Shown here: in pieces, positions 34,001-42,418 of the stretch | Numbering within the stretch: the first letter of the stretch is position 1 | Layout of the letters: every line of letters starts with the position of its first letter | Assembly (NCBI RefSeq): GCF_026247885.1 | Contig: NZ_CP110921.1 | Coordinates: 1-64,000, forward strand | From: Methylococcus mesophilus | Lineage (GTDB): Bacteria > Pseudomonadota > Gammaproteobacteria > Methylococcales > Methylococcaceae | DNA: 64,000 nt | Direction: 5' to 3' | Translations under genes and position numbers: made by a program | The notes under the pieces: model-generated | What the model was told of the DNA's origin: nothing | Databases searched by the model: none | Seen by the model: the letters and a program-made list of their open reading frames with translations, nothing else

Positions 34001-34138
34001 GATGGCGGCACCCCGGTGCACATCCATCTGCCGGGCGTACCGGGCTCGTTCGCACTCAATGGCTCCCAGGAAGTCGTGCAGGCGCTCAAGCGAGAGGTGG
34101 CGCGGGCGGCGCTCAAGCACGGGCGGATCGTGCGATGA
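31022..34138 (+). CDS. Tail tape measure protein
   Basis: A 1038-residue protein. The N-terminal quarter contains the tape-measure domain (AKSFRISGASAEEASGATLQ, ALASGVLRGDEFNSIMEQSP, then LTTQKVVDAL), the middle has long Ala/Glu/Arg coiled coils, and the C-terminus has a Gly-rich region with GDRIPALLEEGEFVLRKEAV as in many such proteins. At about 1.5 angstrom per residue it predicts a tail near 150 nm. It determines tail length and passes into the host at infection. Confidence 0.93.
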   Translation: MATLKTVIEIAANTAAAEKGLGNVSAQVDRLVGSIKRVGHYTVGIFGTSEVLQAARDLGKLSDQYRNLEGRVKLAAGSQNQFTEAQRALFAIAQNNAQALTGVSQLYSRIAKGAGDMGVSQQQVLSVIDSVAKSFRISGASAEEASGATLQFSQALASGVLRGDEFNSIMEQSPRLAQAIADGLDVPIGKLRTMAEAGELTTQKVVDALQKVKASIDRDAAGLPDTIEQAVVRWDNAMMKYVGTSPAITHAADAIADAINGAAENIDAIATGVEVSGTLIASVLIGKASGAAAAFSGRILQTATDTAAATIAAREHALAEEAEARAMLASAEAAAVQARTLAAVAGAKQAAMLGVQSALPRAGLEAATAELTVAEQALASAQSRVVAAEAAVAASSTGILTRISTGISGIVRFLGGPLGVVAMLATASASWKLFGDSGESSLERIIKKRRELAKETGKDTRGKSETDLSLLQDEAAVKKQEAVVARLAARYKEVGQAADQAFMGGKIGRELAGETTLLQEMRAELAKRKQAAAESGDTVKAKEREVQQSFKDTQNALKDATAGLEDAYQRRTAAIDALEKLAETRIQAQSIEADAAPPIVYARNGVQATQARSELEQARQLHALTLQAEGARLKAVRDYAVQRLGLVDQVYTKEIAKFKDGEARKTALERESLQARRAIYSALESAYTATIDKLIGQEQRLLESARAAAQERRSIEQSTARAVAGIEQAALTPLQAARAQYAQLQQLLAQQRQELANGNLELSRQAGEQAAGLAESLGQQAAASLREQRLNALKGEQTPADPGQPQFSTEDLQRLIEARRQAGQALAEAAARQEQADTQAAAAVSQKIQETLQNLQSVQAEISDIDQQLTKGFALRVDVDPASLQTLQSQLAELLKPETKTITVVMNSQGEATGGDTALPGFRRGGWVRGYGGGDRIPALLEEGEFVLRKEAVRKFGLDKLYALNNLNIPRFSIGGYVAQAVPAFDASLARSSDGGTPVHIHLPGVPGSFALNGSQEVVQALKREVARAALKHGRIVR

Positions 34139-34187
34139 GGCTTCGCTCCGCCCGAGCCCATTTCAACCGACAGGAGGACTTGAAGCA

Positions 34188-34463
34188 ATGAATCCGATCT
34201 TACGCTGGGCCCTCTGGTTCGTGGTCCAGGCCGCGTCCGGCATCACCAAGGAGCAATGGGGCCTGATCCAAAACAAGGTGGCGGAACTGGAAACACGGGC
34301 CATCAGGGGGATCGTCGACAAGACCGAGCTGAACGAGATCAAGAAAAAGGAAGCGGCGGCCTATATCGGCACCTTCGTCAGCGGGGTCCGCACGAACGTC
34401 GTCCATTTCGTAATCGAGGCCGCGCTCTGGTTCGTGCGCTCGTTCGCCAAGACAGGAGGCTGA
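34188..34463 (+). CDS. Small phage protein of the lysis cluster
   Basis: A 91-residue protein from the ATG at 34188, with AGGAGG 11 bases upstream. A moderately hydrophobic N-terminus (ILRWALWFVVQAASG) and another near the end (FVIEAALWFVRSF) flank a charged helix. It precedes the holin-like gene by two bases. It may be a holin partner or structural; not certain. Confidence 0.55.
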   Translation: MNPILRWALWFVVQAASGITKEQWGLIQNKVAELETRAIRGIVDKTELNEIKKKEAAAYIGTFVSGVRTNVVHFVIEAALWFVRSFAKTGG

Positions 34464-34465
34464 GG

Positions 34466-34732
34466 ATGTTCGACAAGGTGAAGTACCTGTACGAATGCAT
34501 GCAGGCCGGCAAAGCGCTGCAGGATGCCGGCGTGTGGTCCGGCCGTGCAGACCTCATCGCCAAGCTGACGGCCTTGCTGATGGCGGCAAGCGGGCTGGCC
34601 GAGGCCTTCGGCTACGACTTGCGGCTATCCGGCACCGACGTCGCCGCCGTGGCGCAAGGACTGGGCGTCCTCGCCGTCACCCTGGTGAACGTGCTGCATG
34701 TCGCCAGCAACAAGGAGGCAGGCAAGCGATGA
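34466..34732 (+). CDS. Holin-like membrane protein
   Basis: An 88-residue protein from the ATG at 34466 (AGGAGG upstream). Two hydrophobic segments (LIAKLTALLMAASGLAEAF and VAQGLGVLAVTLVNVLHVA) and a basic C-terminus (NKEAGKR) fit a class II holin. Its stop overlaps the ATG of the cell-wall hydrolase, the classic holin-endolysin order. Confidence 0.7.
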   Translation: MFDKVKYLYECMQAGKALQDAGVWSGRADLIAKLTALLMAASGLAEAFGYDLRLSGTDVAAVAQGLGVLAVTLVNVLHVASNKEAGKR

Positions 34733-35139
34733 ACCACATTCCCGCACGCACCGCCTGGGCCGAAGCACGCGGCGAAGGCGAGGACGGCATGCAGGGCGTC
34801 ATGAACGTGATCTTCCGGCGGGCGCAGCGGCCTGGCTGGTGGGGCCGGACGCCGGACGAGGTGTGTCTGAAGTCCAGCCGCGGCGTCTACCAGTTCTCCT
34901 GCCACGACCCGGACGATCCGAACTGCGCCAAGTTGAAGGCGGTGGACGCGCAAGACCATGAGTTCTCGATCGCCCTGCGGCTGGAACTCCAAGCGCAGAA
35001 GGGCACGCTGCCCGACATCACCGGCGGGGCAACGCACTACTTCGACGACAGCATTCTTGCGAATCCGCCGCGCTGGGCTTCGAGGATGGAGAAGACGAAA
35101 GTCATCGGCCGGCTGCATTTTTTCAAGGAGGGCGACTGA
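34729..35139 (+). CDS. Endolysin, SleB-type cell wall hydrolase
   Basis: A 136-residue protein with AWAEARGEGEDGMQGVMNVI at the start, the signature of the SleB/Hydrolase_2 family whose Glu cleaves peptidoglycan, followed by SSRGVYQFSCH and a helical end. No signal peptide, so it needs the holin. It would lyse the host at the end of the lytic cycle. Confidence 0.85.
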   Translation: MNHIPARTAWAEARGEGEDGMQGVMNVIFRRAQRPGWWGRTPDEVCLKSSRGVYQFSCHDPDDPNCAKLKAVDAQDHEFSIALRLELQAQKGTLPDITGGATHYFDDSILANPPRWASRMEKTKVIGRLHFFKEGD

Positions 35140-35215
35140 TGATCGTCAGACTGCATTCCTCCGATTACGCTGCGCTAATCGGAGCTACCGGAGCTACTGG
35201 ACCGCTGGCGGGGTT

Positions 35216-35377
35216 ATGGGCGTCCTGATGCTGGCGGGCTGCTGCACGCTGGCGCCGCGGGTGACGCTTGCGCCGACGGCTTGCGCGTGGCCGGTTCGCA
35301 TCTCGGACATCGTCTCCCAGATCGACGAAGTCGAGCTGGCGTTGCGCTGCGAAGAACCGGAGCCCGATGAACGGTGA
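35216..35377 (+). CDS. Small lipoprotein, Rz1-like
   Basis: A 53-residue frame from the ATG at 35216. It starts MGVLMLAGCC, a short lipoprotein signal with lipobox LAGC, then a Pro-rich segment with PTACAWPVRI that is common in small phage proteins next to lysis genes. This fits an outer-membrane spanin subunit. A 29-residue frame (35139-35228) overlaps its start; I do not see an obvious inner-membrane Rz partner. Confidence 0.5.
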   Translation: MGVLMLAGCCTLAPRVTLAPTACAWPVRISDIVSQIDEVELALRCEEPEPDER

Positions 35378-35835
35378 GCGCACTCCGCGACTCGGCCTTC
35401 ATCCTCGGCGGCATCGCCGTGCCGCTCTATGCCCGGCTGGAATGGTCCCAGACCTACCGCTGGCTGGAGGGGGCGACCACCCACCGGATGTGGTCCGGCC
35501 GTTCGGTGAAGCAACGCACCTGGCGCAAACTCGCCACCGAGATCAGCGGAGGCGGCTGGGTGCCGTCGGGATTGTCGGCGCTCGACTACTCGCAGCCCCT
35601 GGTGCTGGCCTGCGCCGCGCCGCTGGCCATCGTCGGCGGCGGAACGCCTCCGGTACCGGTGCGGACGGAAGCCGATTTCGCCACCGTGACGCTGAACGTC
35701 GACGGTGTGGACATCACCTACTGCTACCCGAAGATCACCGTCTACTGCGATCCGCCGCAGGAGCAACTGGACGGTGTGACCGGGAACTACGGCTGGCGCC
35801 TGAGCGCCGAAATGGTCGATCCGATCGGAGGCTGA
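35374..35835 (+). CDS. Minor tail protein
   Basis: A 153-residue protein starting at the GTG at 35374 (GTGA overlap). It has AVPLYARLEWSQTYRWLEGA at the N-terminus and a beta-rich C-terminus with DGVDITYCYPKITVYCDPP. It leads the tail-tip gene group. No family recognised; the role is by position. Confidence 0.6.
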   Translation: MSALRDSAFILGGIAVPLYARLEWSQTYRWLEGATTHRMWSGRSVKQRTWRKLATEISGGGWVPSGLSALDYSQPLVLACAAPLAIVGGGTPPVPVRTEADFATVTLNVDGVDITYCYPKITVYCDPPQEQLDGVTGNYGWRLSAEMVDPIGG

Positions 35836-35836
35836 C

Positions 35837-36577
35837 ATGTTGAAGCTCGCAGGACTCGATGGCGTCAAAACCGAGCTCACCGCCGCCCTGGGGGTGAACG
35901 ATACCTGGCTGATGGCGGCCGCAGCGCAGTCTCCCTGGATCACGCCGCCCGACCCGTTGGGCGAATACCACTACTACCTGACCCTCATCGACGCCGAGAC
36001 GCCGACGAAGTGGGAGCGGGTGAAGGTGACCGCCCGCAATGGGGCGGGACCCTACCAGTTGACGATCGAGCGCAACATCGCCAGTTCCAGCGGCGGCGCC
36101 CAAGCATTCGCCCAGGGTGCCCTCCTCCAATGGTCCCCGGGTGCGAAGGAGATCGACCGCTGGCGGATGATCTTGTCGGCATCGATGACGGGGACCAACG
36201 CCCTGACCGGCACCCGGTTCCTGGCGCCGTTTTCGGGCAGCACCACCGGCAGCATTGGCGCGGCGTTCTGGGTCAACCGCACCGGCAAGACCCTCCGGCT
36301 GTCGAAGCTCGTCGCCGTGCTTTCCACCAGTTCGACCTTCAGCGGCGACAGCATCGTGGTCTCGGTGGAAACCGGCTCGACGGCGCCAAGCTCACCGTCT
36401 GCATTGCAGGCGGCGGTATCCCCCGGTAACTATGGATTCAACACGGATGGCGGCTATGTCCTGGACGTAGCGCCTGACGGTCTGGTGTGCTTCATGCTCA
36501 GCCGGGCCAACAGCGGCGCCACGGTATCCGGCGCCTTCCAGCTCGCCCACGTCAGCGTGCTGGCCGAGGAGCTGTAA
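35837..36577 (+). CDS. Minor tail protein
   Basis: A 246-residue protein with GGAG before the ATG at 35837. The N-terminal half contains a motif common in phage tail proteins (ITPPDPLGEYHYYLTLID, WERVKVTARNGAGPYQLTIE), the C-terminal half is a Ser/Thr/Gly-rich beta domain (TLRLSKLVAVLSTSSTF, GYVLDVAPDGLVCFMLSR). Probably part of the tail tip or fibre. Its stop overlaps the next ATG. Confidence 0.65.
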   Translation: MLKLAGLDGVKTELTAALGVNDTWLMAAAAQSPWITPPDPLGEYHYYLTLIDAETPTKWERVKVTARNGAGPYQLTIERNIASSSGGAQAFAQGALLQWSPGAKEIDRWRMILSASMTGTNALTGTRFLAPFSGSTTGSIGAAFWVNRTGKTLRLSKLVAVLSTSSTFSGDSIVVSVETGSTAPSSPSALQAAVSPGNYGFNTDGGYVLDVAPDGLVCFMLSRANSGATVSGAFQLAHVSVLAEEL

Positions 36578-39009
36578 TGACGCTCCCCGTCGGCGGCGTT
36601 ACCGGCATCGGCGGTGTCGCCAGCGCGGCGGGCACTGCGGCGCCGGCCGCCGAGGTCTATTCGATCGCGGCGTCCATCGCGCAGCCGATCTACGTTGAGG
36701 CCAGCCTCGTCGTGGCCATCGACCAGACGAACCTCGACGTCTACGCCATCGCCGCCCACCTCCGCAGCGAGGTCTACGCGCGCCTGGACCTGTCGGCGGG
36801 GATCGCCCAGGCCGTGGTGGTCTTCGAGGTTTTCGAAGCGATTGCCCCCATTCGTCAGCCGATCTACGCGGTAACAGGGTTTGAGGCGTTCGTCGAACAG
36901 GTCGGCTTCGAGGGTTACGCGGTCACGGCGCCCATCGAGCATCGCCTCTGGGCAAGGTTCAACCTCACGGCGCCGGTCGAGCAGTCGCAGTTCCTCCTTT
37001 TCGATGCGTCCGCCGTTGTCGAACAGCGCATCCGGGCCGAGGCCTACACGCTCCAGGCGCCCGTCACCCACCGGGTCAAGGCAGTGTTCACGCTGTCCGC
37101 GGTTCTGGCACAGACGGTCGCCGACCCGGTGTTCGACCTGAGCGCGACGGTCGAGCAGGCGGTCTACGCGTTCATCGAAAACCTGACCGCCCGTCTCAGC
37201 CAGACCCAATACGACGCCCAGGCCGTCGGCGGCGGGGCGTTCGTCGGCCAGTCCCTGACGGCGAGCGCGGACATCACGGCCTGGGCGGTCAAGGCTATCA
37301 TCGGCAACGCCGCCGGTGATGGCGAACCGGTCCCGCCGGAAGCCGGTGCGGTCATGGGGGCGCTCCTGGGACGGATGACCGGCACACTGACCGTGGACGG
37401 GGAGGAGGGCGCGGCCCGCATCGCCGAGTTCACCGTGCTGCCGGCGCCGGGGCCGATCAGCATTCACACCCTGACCGGCTTGCCGATCACCCTCTTTTTA
37501 GTCACCGCCGGGGTGGAGTTGCCGATCTTCCAGGGCATCCTGGATGTACCCGGCTGGGACCCGGTGCAGGGCCTGCTCCATCTCTCCTGCACCGACAATC
37601 TGCAGAGCCGCTTCGACGGCCTGAAGCGCAAGGAGATCGCCGTGATCATCGGCGGCCGCTGGTCGCCCTACGTATTCGACAAGCACGCCGACGAATGGCA
37701 GTACGTGCTGGACCGCCTGTCGACGATGCCGGTCAGCTACGACCTGGACCTCAACCTGCAAGGCCGGATCACGCCGTGGCAGGCCAAGGCTACGGCCGAT
37801 TTCACCTTCCGACCCGACGCGATCATCGAGAACAGCGTCCGCATCGACATGGCCTCGGCCCGCCAGCTGGTCAACTCGATCGACGTGCACATGGACTACC
37901 GCTACGAGCGGCTGATGCAGCGCGAGCACCGCTACCACTGGGAGCTGAGCATCGACCAGCTCATCGACCAGGGCAGCACGGCGCCGACCCCGGAAACGAT
38001 CATGCAGGCCATCGACGGTACCGGCTGGGCGGTGCTGGGGGAGGGTGGGACACCCCTGCTCCGGATGACGCCGCTGCCGGACCCGCAATGGCTGCACGGC
38101 GTCATGTACCTGTCCGACTGCCCGCGCTACAGCCTGGCGGGCGGGCTGTCCGTGACCCTGGCGCAGCGCTGGACCCAGACCGTGACCGAGCAATGGCACG
38201 TCACCGTCGACGCGCCGGACTCGATCCGGGTGGTCGGCAAGCGGCACGGCACCACGACGGCGAACTTCGATGCCCTGAGCGACAAGGACCCGCGCTACGC
38301 GCATTGGGACCGGACCACCGAGCAGACGGTCAAGCTGGAGCTGCACGACGGCGCGCCCGTCGGCGGCTATGCCTGCGATTCCTGGATTCCGTACCACCCG
38401 CTCCAGGTCCGGACCTACACCGTGCCGGTCCCGGCCGGGGCGCAGCGCTTTGCGTCGCTGGACCCGACCGCCAACCCGCTGGGCGATCTGTACTACGACC
38501 TCGACGACGGCGCGGCCGACGGCCGGGTGGGCCTCTCCAACGCCTACATGACCGGTATCGAGCGGGCCCGGCGGGACATCCTGTCCTCCCACCGCCAGAC
38601 CACCGTGACCTTCGACACCCTGATCGCGCCCTTGATCGACCGCACCCACACGGTGCGGATGGCATCGCCCCGGCTGACCGCGAAGGGCAAGGTGCGCCGG
38701 GTGACCCATTCGATCGATTTCGACCACGGCGCGGCCATCACCACCCTGGCCCTGGCGGTGTCGAAGTCCTACGGCGTCGGCATGGTCGATACGGGCTTCG
38801 ATTTCCCGGCCCCGGCCAAGCCGCCGGCCATCCAGGCGCCGCTCAAGCATCCGCTGGCGACACCCTCGATTACCTATGACCCCGCCAACGGCGAATTCAC
38901 GATCACCGTGCCGGGCGTCGAGCAGCAGCACATCGACGCCACCACTACGGCGCCGACCGACCATCTCCCCATCGCGATCCCCGACGACGAACTCATCCTG
39001 GAGGCCTGA
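36577..39009 (+). CDS. Large tail tip protein with 15-residue tandem repeats
   Basis: From the ATG at 36577 (TAATG overlap with the previous stop) it has 810 residues. Residues about 28-217 consist of some 13 tandem units of about 15 residues, consensus A-P-V-x-Q-x-x-x-A-x-F-x-L-S, for example APVEQSQFLLFDAS and APVTHRVKAVFTLS. The rest (from about 240) is a mixed domain with LTGLPITLFLVTAGVELPIF and a baseplate-hub-like body, and a C-terminal ITYDPANGEFTITVPGVEQ. It is likely the central hub or fibre protein that contacts the host. Confidence 0.75.
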   Translation: MTLPVGGVTGIGGVASAAGTAAPAAEVYSIAASIAQPIYVEASLVVAIDQTNLDVYAIAAHLRSEVYARLDLSAGIAQAVVVFEVFEAIAPIRQPIYAVTGFEAFVEQVGFEGYAVTAPIEHRLWARFNLTAPVEQSQFLLFDASAVVEQRIRAEAYTLQAPVTHRVKAVFTLSAVLAQTVADPVFDLSATVEQAVYAFIENLTARLSQTQYDAQAVGGGAFVGQSLTASADITAWAVKAIIGNAAGDGEPVPPEAGAVMGALLGRMTGTLTVDGEEGAARIAEFTVLPAPGPISIHTLTGLPITLFLVTAGVELPIFQGILDVPGWDPVQGLLHLSCTDNLQSRFDGLKRKEIAVIIGGRWSPYVFDKHADEWQYVLDRLSTMPVSYDLDLNLQGRITPWQAKATADFTFRPDAIIENSVRIDMASARQLVNSIDVHMDYRYERLMQREHRYHWELSIDQLIDQGSTAPTPETIMQAIDGTGWAVLGEGGTPLLRMTPLPDPQWLHGVMYLSDCPRYSLAGGLSVTLAQRWTQTVTEQWHVTVDAPDSIRVVGKRHGTTTANFDALSDKDPRYAHWDRTTEQTVKLELHDGAPVGGYACDSWIPYHPLQVRTYTVPVPAGAQRFASLDPTANPLGDLYYDLDDGAADGRVGLSNAYMTGIERARRDILSSHRQTTVTFDTLIAPLIDRTHTVRMASPRLTAKGKVRRVTHSIDFDHGAAITTLALAVSKSYGVGMVDTGFDFPAPAKPPAIQAPLKHPLATPSITYDPANGEFTITVPGVEQQHIDATTTAPTDHLPIAIPDDELILEA

Positions 39010-39015
39010 AGACCC

Positions 39016-39441
39016 ATGCCCACGTTCGCACTCTATACCGATGCCGCCCTGACCCAGCCCCTGGCGGGCAACCTGGTGGCGACCCAGAACGCCGACGGTT
39101 CCACCCCGCCGGTGGTGTTCACGCTGTACCTCGGCTCCACCACGGCCAACCGGAAGATTCAGGCCAACGCCAATCCCGGCGTGGACCCGATTCAGGCCAC
39201 CGTGGTGGACGCGGACACGGGGGCCGGCCATACCGTGGCGGAAGTGAAGCTGGCGGCGACCCAGGCCGGCCTCGCGTCTGCCGTCGGCGGGGCCGGCCTG
39301 GACCTCGGCACCGAAATTCTCTCGGGAGCGGCCAACGCCAAGCCGATCTGGATCGAGGTGAACGACGCCACCCATGCGGTCGGAACCGCAACGGAGCTGG
39401 CGGTCGTGATCGCCAACGTGCGGGAAACCGCGACGGCGTAA
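39016..39441 (+). CDS. Tail-associated protein, beta-rich
   Basis: A 141-residue protein six bases after the tail tip gene. It begins MPTFALYTDAALTQPLAGN and is rich in Val, Thr, Ala and Gly, with no Cys, typical of small virion proteins. Role unknown, probably tail tip. Confidence 0.6.
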   Translation: MPTFALYTDAALTQPLAGNLVATQNADGSTPPVVFTLYLGSTTANRKIQANANPGVDPIQATVVDADTGAGHTVAEVKLAATQAGLASAVGGAGLDLGTEILSGAANAKPIWIEVNDATHAVGTATELAVVIANVRETATA

Positions 39442-39461
39442 GCTCCGGCTCCGCTCAGCCC

Positions 39462-39821
39462 ATGACCGTCCAGAAGTTCTTCGTCAACGACCTCAACGCC
39501 ATCGTCGACGCGGTGCGGACGACCAGCGACGCGCTGCCCGAGCCCCTGGCGAAGCCGGGGATCGGCAACGCCGTCGGCATCGGTACCCGCAAGAAGACCG
39601 CCGGCATCGCCTCGCCGCTGACCGAACGGACGGCCCAGAACGCGAAAGGGGAGTCCTGGGCTGATCGCGAGTATTACCCGGCCCGTGACCTGGAAACCAA
39701 AGACGGCGCGTTCGTCATCAAGTACGCGGCGATCAAGACCCTGAAGTTCAAGGACGGCAACGGCGACGTGGTGGAGTTCCATTTTGCCGAGCCGGATCCG
39801 GACAAGCCGTTGGGAGTATGA
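39462..39821 (+). CDS. Tail-associated protein, unknown function
   Basis: A 119-residue protein, 20 bases after the previous gene. N-terminal helix (VNDLNAIVDAVRTTSDALPE), Gly-rich linker and a C-terminal strand-rich part (VIKYAAIKTLKFKDGNGD). Its stop overlaps the start region of the DUF2513 gene. No family known to me. Confidence 0.6.
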   Translation: MTVQKFFVNDLNAIVDAVRTTSDALPEPLAKPGIGNAVGIGTRKKTAGIASPLTERTAQNAKGESWADREYYPARDLETKDGAFVIKYAAIKTLKFKDGNGDVVEFHFAEPDPDKPLGV

Positions 39822-39823
39822 CC

Positions 39824-40183
39824 ATGCAGCGAGACTGGGAGCTGATCCGGGACATTCTCACCCGCATCGAGGCCTTGCCCGATACCCGCAGCAAGCTGCT
39901 GGCACGCAATCTTCCCGAGTGGTCCGCGGAAGCCGTGAACTATCACTTGCGGCTGATGATTGAAGCGGGCTTGATCGAAGGGCATTGCACTTCGCAGCCC
40001 GGCGGGGGAATGGTTTGTTACGCGACGATGCTGACCTGGAAGGGCCACGAGTTCATGGATACCGTGCGGTCGGATACGGCCTGGAACCGAATCAAGGCCC
40101 GATTGGCGGAGAAATCCATCGACTTGTCGTTTGATGCCATCGTTGCAGCCGGACAGGCGGTGCTCGGGATGCTGGGAGGGTAG
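39824..40183 (+). CDS. DUF2513 family protein
   Basis: The ATG at 39824 is chosen because GGGAG lies 11 bases before it and the family starts with the same M-x-R-D-W-x-L-I motif (MQRDWELIRDILTRIE). It continues AVNYHLRLMIEAGLIEGH, LTWKGHEFMDTVRSDTAW, and a helical end, all DUF2513 features; the centre is a winged helix. The family is common on mobile DNA and of unknown function. Finding it between virion genes is odd; it may be a regulator carried as a moron. Confidence 0.85.
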   Translation: MQRDWELIRDILTRIEALPDTRSKLLARNLPEWSAEAVNYHLRLMIEAGLIEGHCTSQPGGGMVCYATMLTWKGHEFMDTVRSDTAWNRIKARLAEKSIDLSFDAIVAAGQAVLGMLGG

Positions 40184-40186
40184 CAG

Positions 40187-42118
40187 GTGGCCGAAACGAT
40201 CAAATTCCCAGGCTACCCGTTCGATCTCATACGGTTGGACGTTCAGCATCCCCATGGCATCGCCTGTCACGTCGACCACACGATACACGAGCCGGAGCTC
40301 GTCCGCCTGGTGCGGGGGGCCGACCGCAAATATTCGATGAAGCGCGGCAATCCCGACTGGGTGGGAGGGAACATTACATGGTTCGATGCCAAAGGGAACG
40401 TGCTGAGCTGGCAGGGGCCGTTCGGCCGGGCCTGCCCCCCGCGGCTGCTGACCGAAGTGCCATTCAATTACTGGGTCTACGACATTGACATCCCGAACTA
40501 CACGAACCTGAAACTCATCCGCCCAGGCGGCACTCCAGTCGCATGGGCCACACGGATGCTGCGGCGCTTTTCGGGGGAAATCTGGCGGAACGGGAAGCTG
40601 TACGCGATTGCGCCCACCCATTGGGTGGTATTGGGCGCGGCGACTACCACGGCTGGCGGCGTGGATTACCTGGTCGCGGTGGTCACGCGCAGCGAATTCG
40701 GCATCGTGGGGTCGTATACGTCCGTCTGGCAGCAGAGCAACCCGGAGATTCTGTACGACCGGGTGTTGTATGTGAAAACCGCAGACCTGCCGGCGGCGCC
40801 CACCGGCACGAACGTGCCCTGGGTGGAGGCCGCACAGGAGACCTACGCGGCCCACCCCGGCGTGCTGCCGCGTATCGGGTGCTACGCGTTCAACCGGTCC
40901 GGCAACCGGGCCGCTTCGCTCATTCCGATGGACGGCTACCCGGATGACCGCGAACTGCGTAACGACCTGATTTCCAGGATAACGATAGCGCCCACGCCGG
41001 ACGGTCTGTCAGCGACATTCGTCCTGCAGCCTCAAGCCGAAACCCAGATCATCGACACCATCGTCGAAACCGGCAACATCGACCAGGTTCCGGAAGGCAC
41101 GCAAGAATATGACATGGCGACATGGAATACCTCGGCGACCTTCAGCGGATCCGTCAGCGGCGCAGCCAGCGCCGTGGTTGCCATCGATTACGACGGCGAT
41201 ACGGAGATCATCGCCACGGCTACGTTCGCTTACAGCGGGTCCGGCGGCGGATCGAGTCATAATTCCGGGGCCAACGGCGCCTTCCTCAGCTATGCCGAAT
41301 CGGTCGCGAAGAATCAGTCGCGGAGCTTGACTCTGACGCTGGGCGCGACCCCGGTCGTTCTGCTGGACCAGTCGTACAGCGACGACTGGAATTATGCCAA
41401 TAACGGAGAGAGCGGCGGCGTGAGCCGGACCGAGACGGCTCTGACCGGGATCGACCGCCTCCATTTTGCCTATCTGGATATCCGCAATGCCGTTGCGGTG
41501 ACTTGGAAGGAGGCGGCCTCGGTGGTCGAGAATCGCTCCTATGCGGCAACCTACAGCAATGGAACTTGGACCAATACCGGGGCCTATACCCTCACCAGCA
41601 GCCTGGCCTATGAAATCGACATCGGGCAGTCCGCAGCCTATGCCGGTACCGACACACCCGAGAAGAACACGACCGGAACAGGGGCGGGGGTTGATTTCCG
41701 CGTCGGCGGAAAGGTACCACCCACCACGACGACATCAGTGCGAAATATTTCCATTCCCAACCTGTTCCGGCAGGATTTGATCCCGAACTTCGCCACGGAG
41801 GTCTCAGGGTTCTATATTTTCGACCTTCCGTCCATGCGCATCGCGGGAGACAAAGAAGGCGCGGTAGCCGCGTCGATGTACGAACGCCGCTACCTGCCGA
41901 CCTGCTACTCGCTGGAAACCAGCGCCCCCTATACTCCGATCATCACAGCGCTGGAGAAAGCGATCGACCTGGTGGGATTTTCCGGGGGCGACATCGACGC
42001 GATTTATGCAGCCTACCAGGCCCAGCAATATCCACCGAACCCGAACAATCCCGATGATCCGAACAATACGGTGAACACGGCGATTGCATCGACGATGACG
42101 CCAAGATTTACGGTGTAA
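40187..42118 (+). CDS. Large tail fibre/tip-associated protein
   Basis: A 643-residue protein starting at the GTG at 40187. The first 300 residues are mixed and aromatic-rich (TEVPFNYWVYDIDIPNY), the middle is Ser/Thr/Gly-rich (FAYSGSGGGSSHNSGANGA) and the C-terminus ends in a Pro/Asn stretch (NPNNPDDPNNTV). No known domain recognised. As the last gene of the late operon and of the prophage right arm it is likely the receptor-binding or distal tail protein. Confidence 0.65.
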   Translation: MAETIKFPGYPFDLIRLDVQHPHGIACHVDHTIHEPELVRLVRGADRKYSMKRGNPDWVGGNITWFDAKGNVLSWQGPFGRACPPRLLTEVPFNYWVYDIDIPNYTNLKLIRPGGTPVAWATRMLRRFSGEIWRNGKLYAIAPTHWVVLGAATTTAGGVDYLVAVVTRSEFGIVGSYTSVWQQSNPEILYDRVLYVKTADLPAAPTGTNVPWVEAAQETYAAHPGVLPRIGCYAFNRSGNRAASLIPMDGYPDDRELRNDLISRITIAPTPDGLSATFVLQPQAETQIIDTIVETGNIDQVPEGTQEYDMATWNTSATFSGSVSGAASAVVAIDYDGDTEIIATATFAYSGSGGGSSHNSGANGAFLSYAESVAKNQSRSLTLTLGATPVVLLDQSYSDDWNYANNGESGGVSRTETALTGIDRLHFAYLDIRNAVAVTWKEAASVVENRSYAATYSNGTWTNTGAYTLTSSLAYEIDIGQSAAYAGTDTPEKNTTGTGAGVDFRVGGKVPPTTTTSVRNISIPNLFRQDLIPNFATEVSGFYIFDLPSMRIAGDKEGAVAASMYERRYLPTCYSLETSAPYTPIITALEKAIDLVGFSGGDIDAIYAAYQAQQYPPNPNNPDDPNNTVNTAIASTMTPRFTV

Positions 42119-42356
42119 CGACTGTCGTGATGTCGTCGTGCAACAGCCGGGGGTGGAGCGGTTTTATCTGGAACTGGGGACGATTTGAGGCAGATCAGAT
42201 GGGAGCGGCTGGGAGGCATAGAGGAAGACCAGCGTGACCATAACGTGACGAAATCCAGGCACAGAGACACGATTTATGTCACGTAATGGCAAGTTTGCGC
42301 GGACAACATGCATCTAACAGATTGATTTTATTAAATGCGTGTTTTGGAGTGCTTTA
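42119..42356. other. Non-coding right end of the prophage
   Basis: No convincing gene. It contains an inverted repeat of CGTGAC / GTCACG (42243-42284 region) and an AT-rich stretch just before the tRNA fragment, where integrase or excisionase sites would be expected. Nothing else is visible. Confidence 0.4.
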
Positions 42357-42401
42357 TTCACACGGAAGGGGTCGCAGGTTCAATCCCTGCACCGCCCACC
42401 A
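42357..42401 (+). other. att site: 3' half of tRNA-Val(CAC)
   Basis: 45 bases, starting with the anticodon loop TTCACAC and 3' stem GGAAG, then the T arm GCAGG-TTCAATC-CCTGC, the acceptor strand ACCGCCC, A73 and CCA. The 5' half of the tRNA is absent. Such a fragment is what remains on the distal side when an element integrates into the 3' end of a tRNA gene. The complete tRNA is expected beyond the left edge of the window. Confidence 0.85.
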
Positions 42402-42418
42402 TTTAAATCAATAGTTTG

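Noticed and set aside
35139-35228. 29-codon frame between endolysin and the lipoprotein gene
   Set aside because: It has a coupled ATG but no membrane segment or family; too short to support, noted only in the lipoprotein entry.
37498-39375. 625-codon open frame on the minus strand
   Set aside because: It is antisense to the tail tip gene; its residues show the His/Arg/Gly/Val bias of a shadow frame in GC-rich coding DNA, with no recognisable domain.
42357-42401. A complete tRNA gene
   Set aside because: The D arm and 5' acceptor strand are missing upstream; only the 3' half is present.
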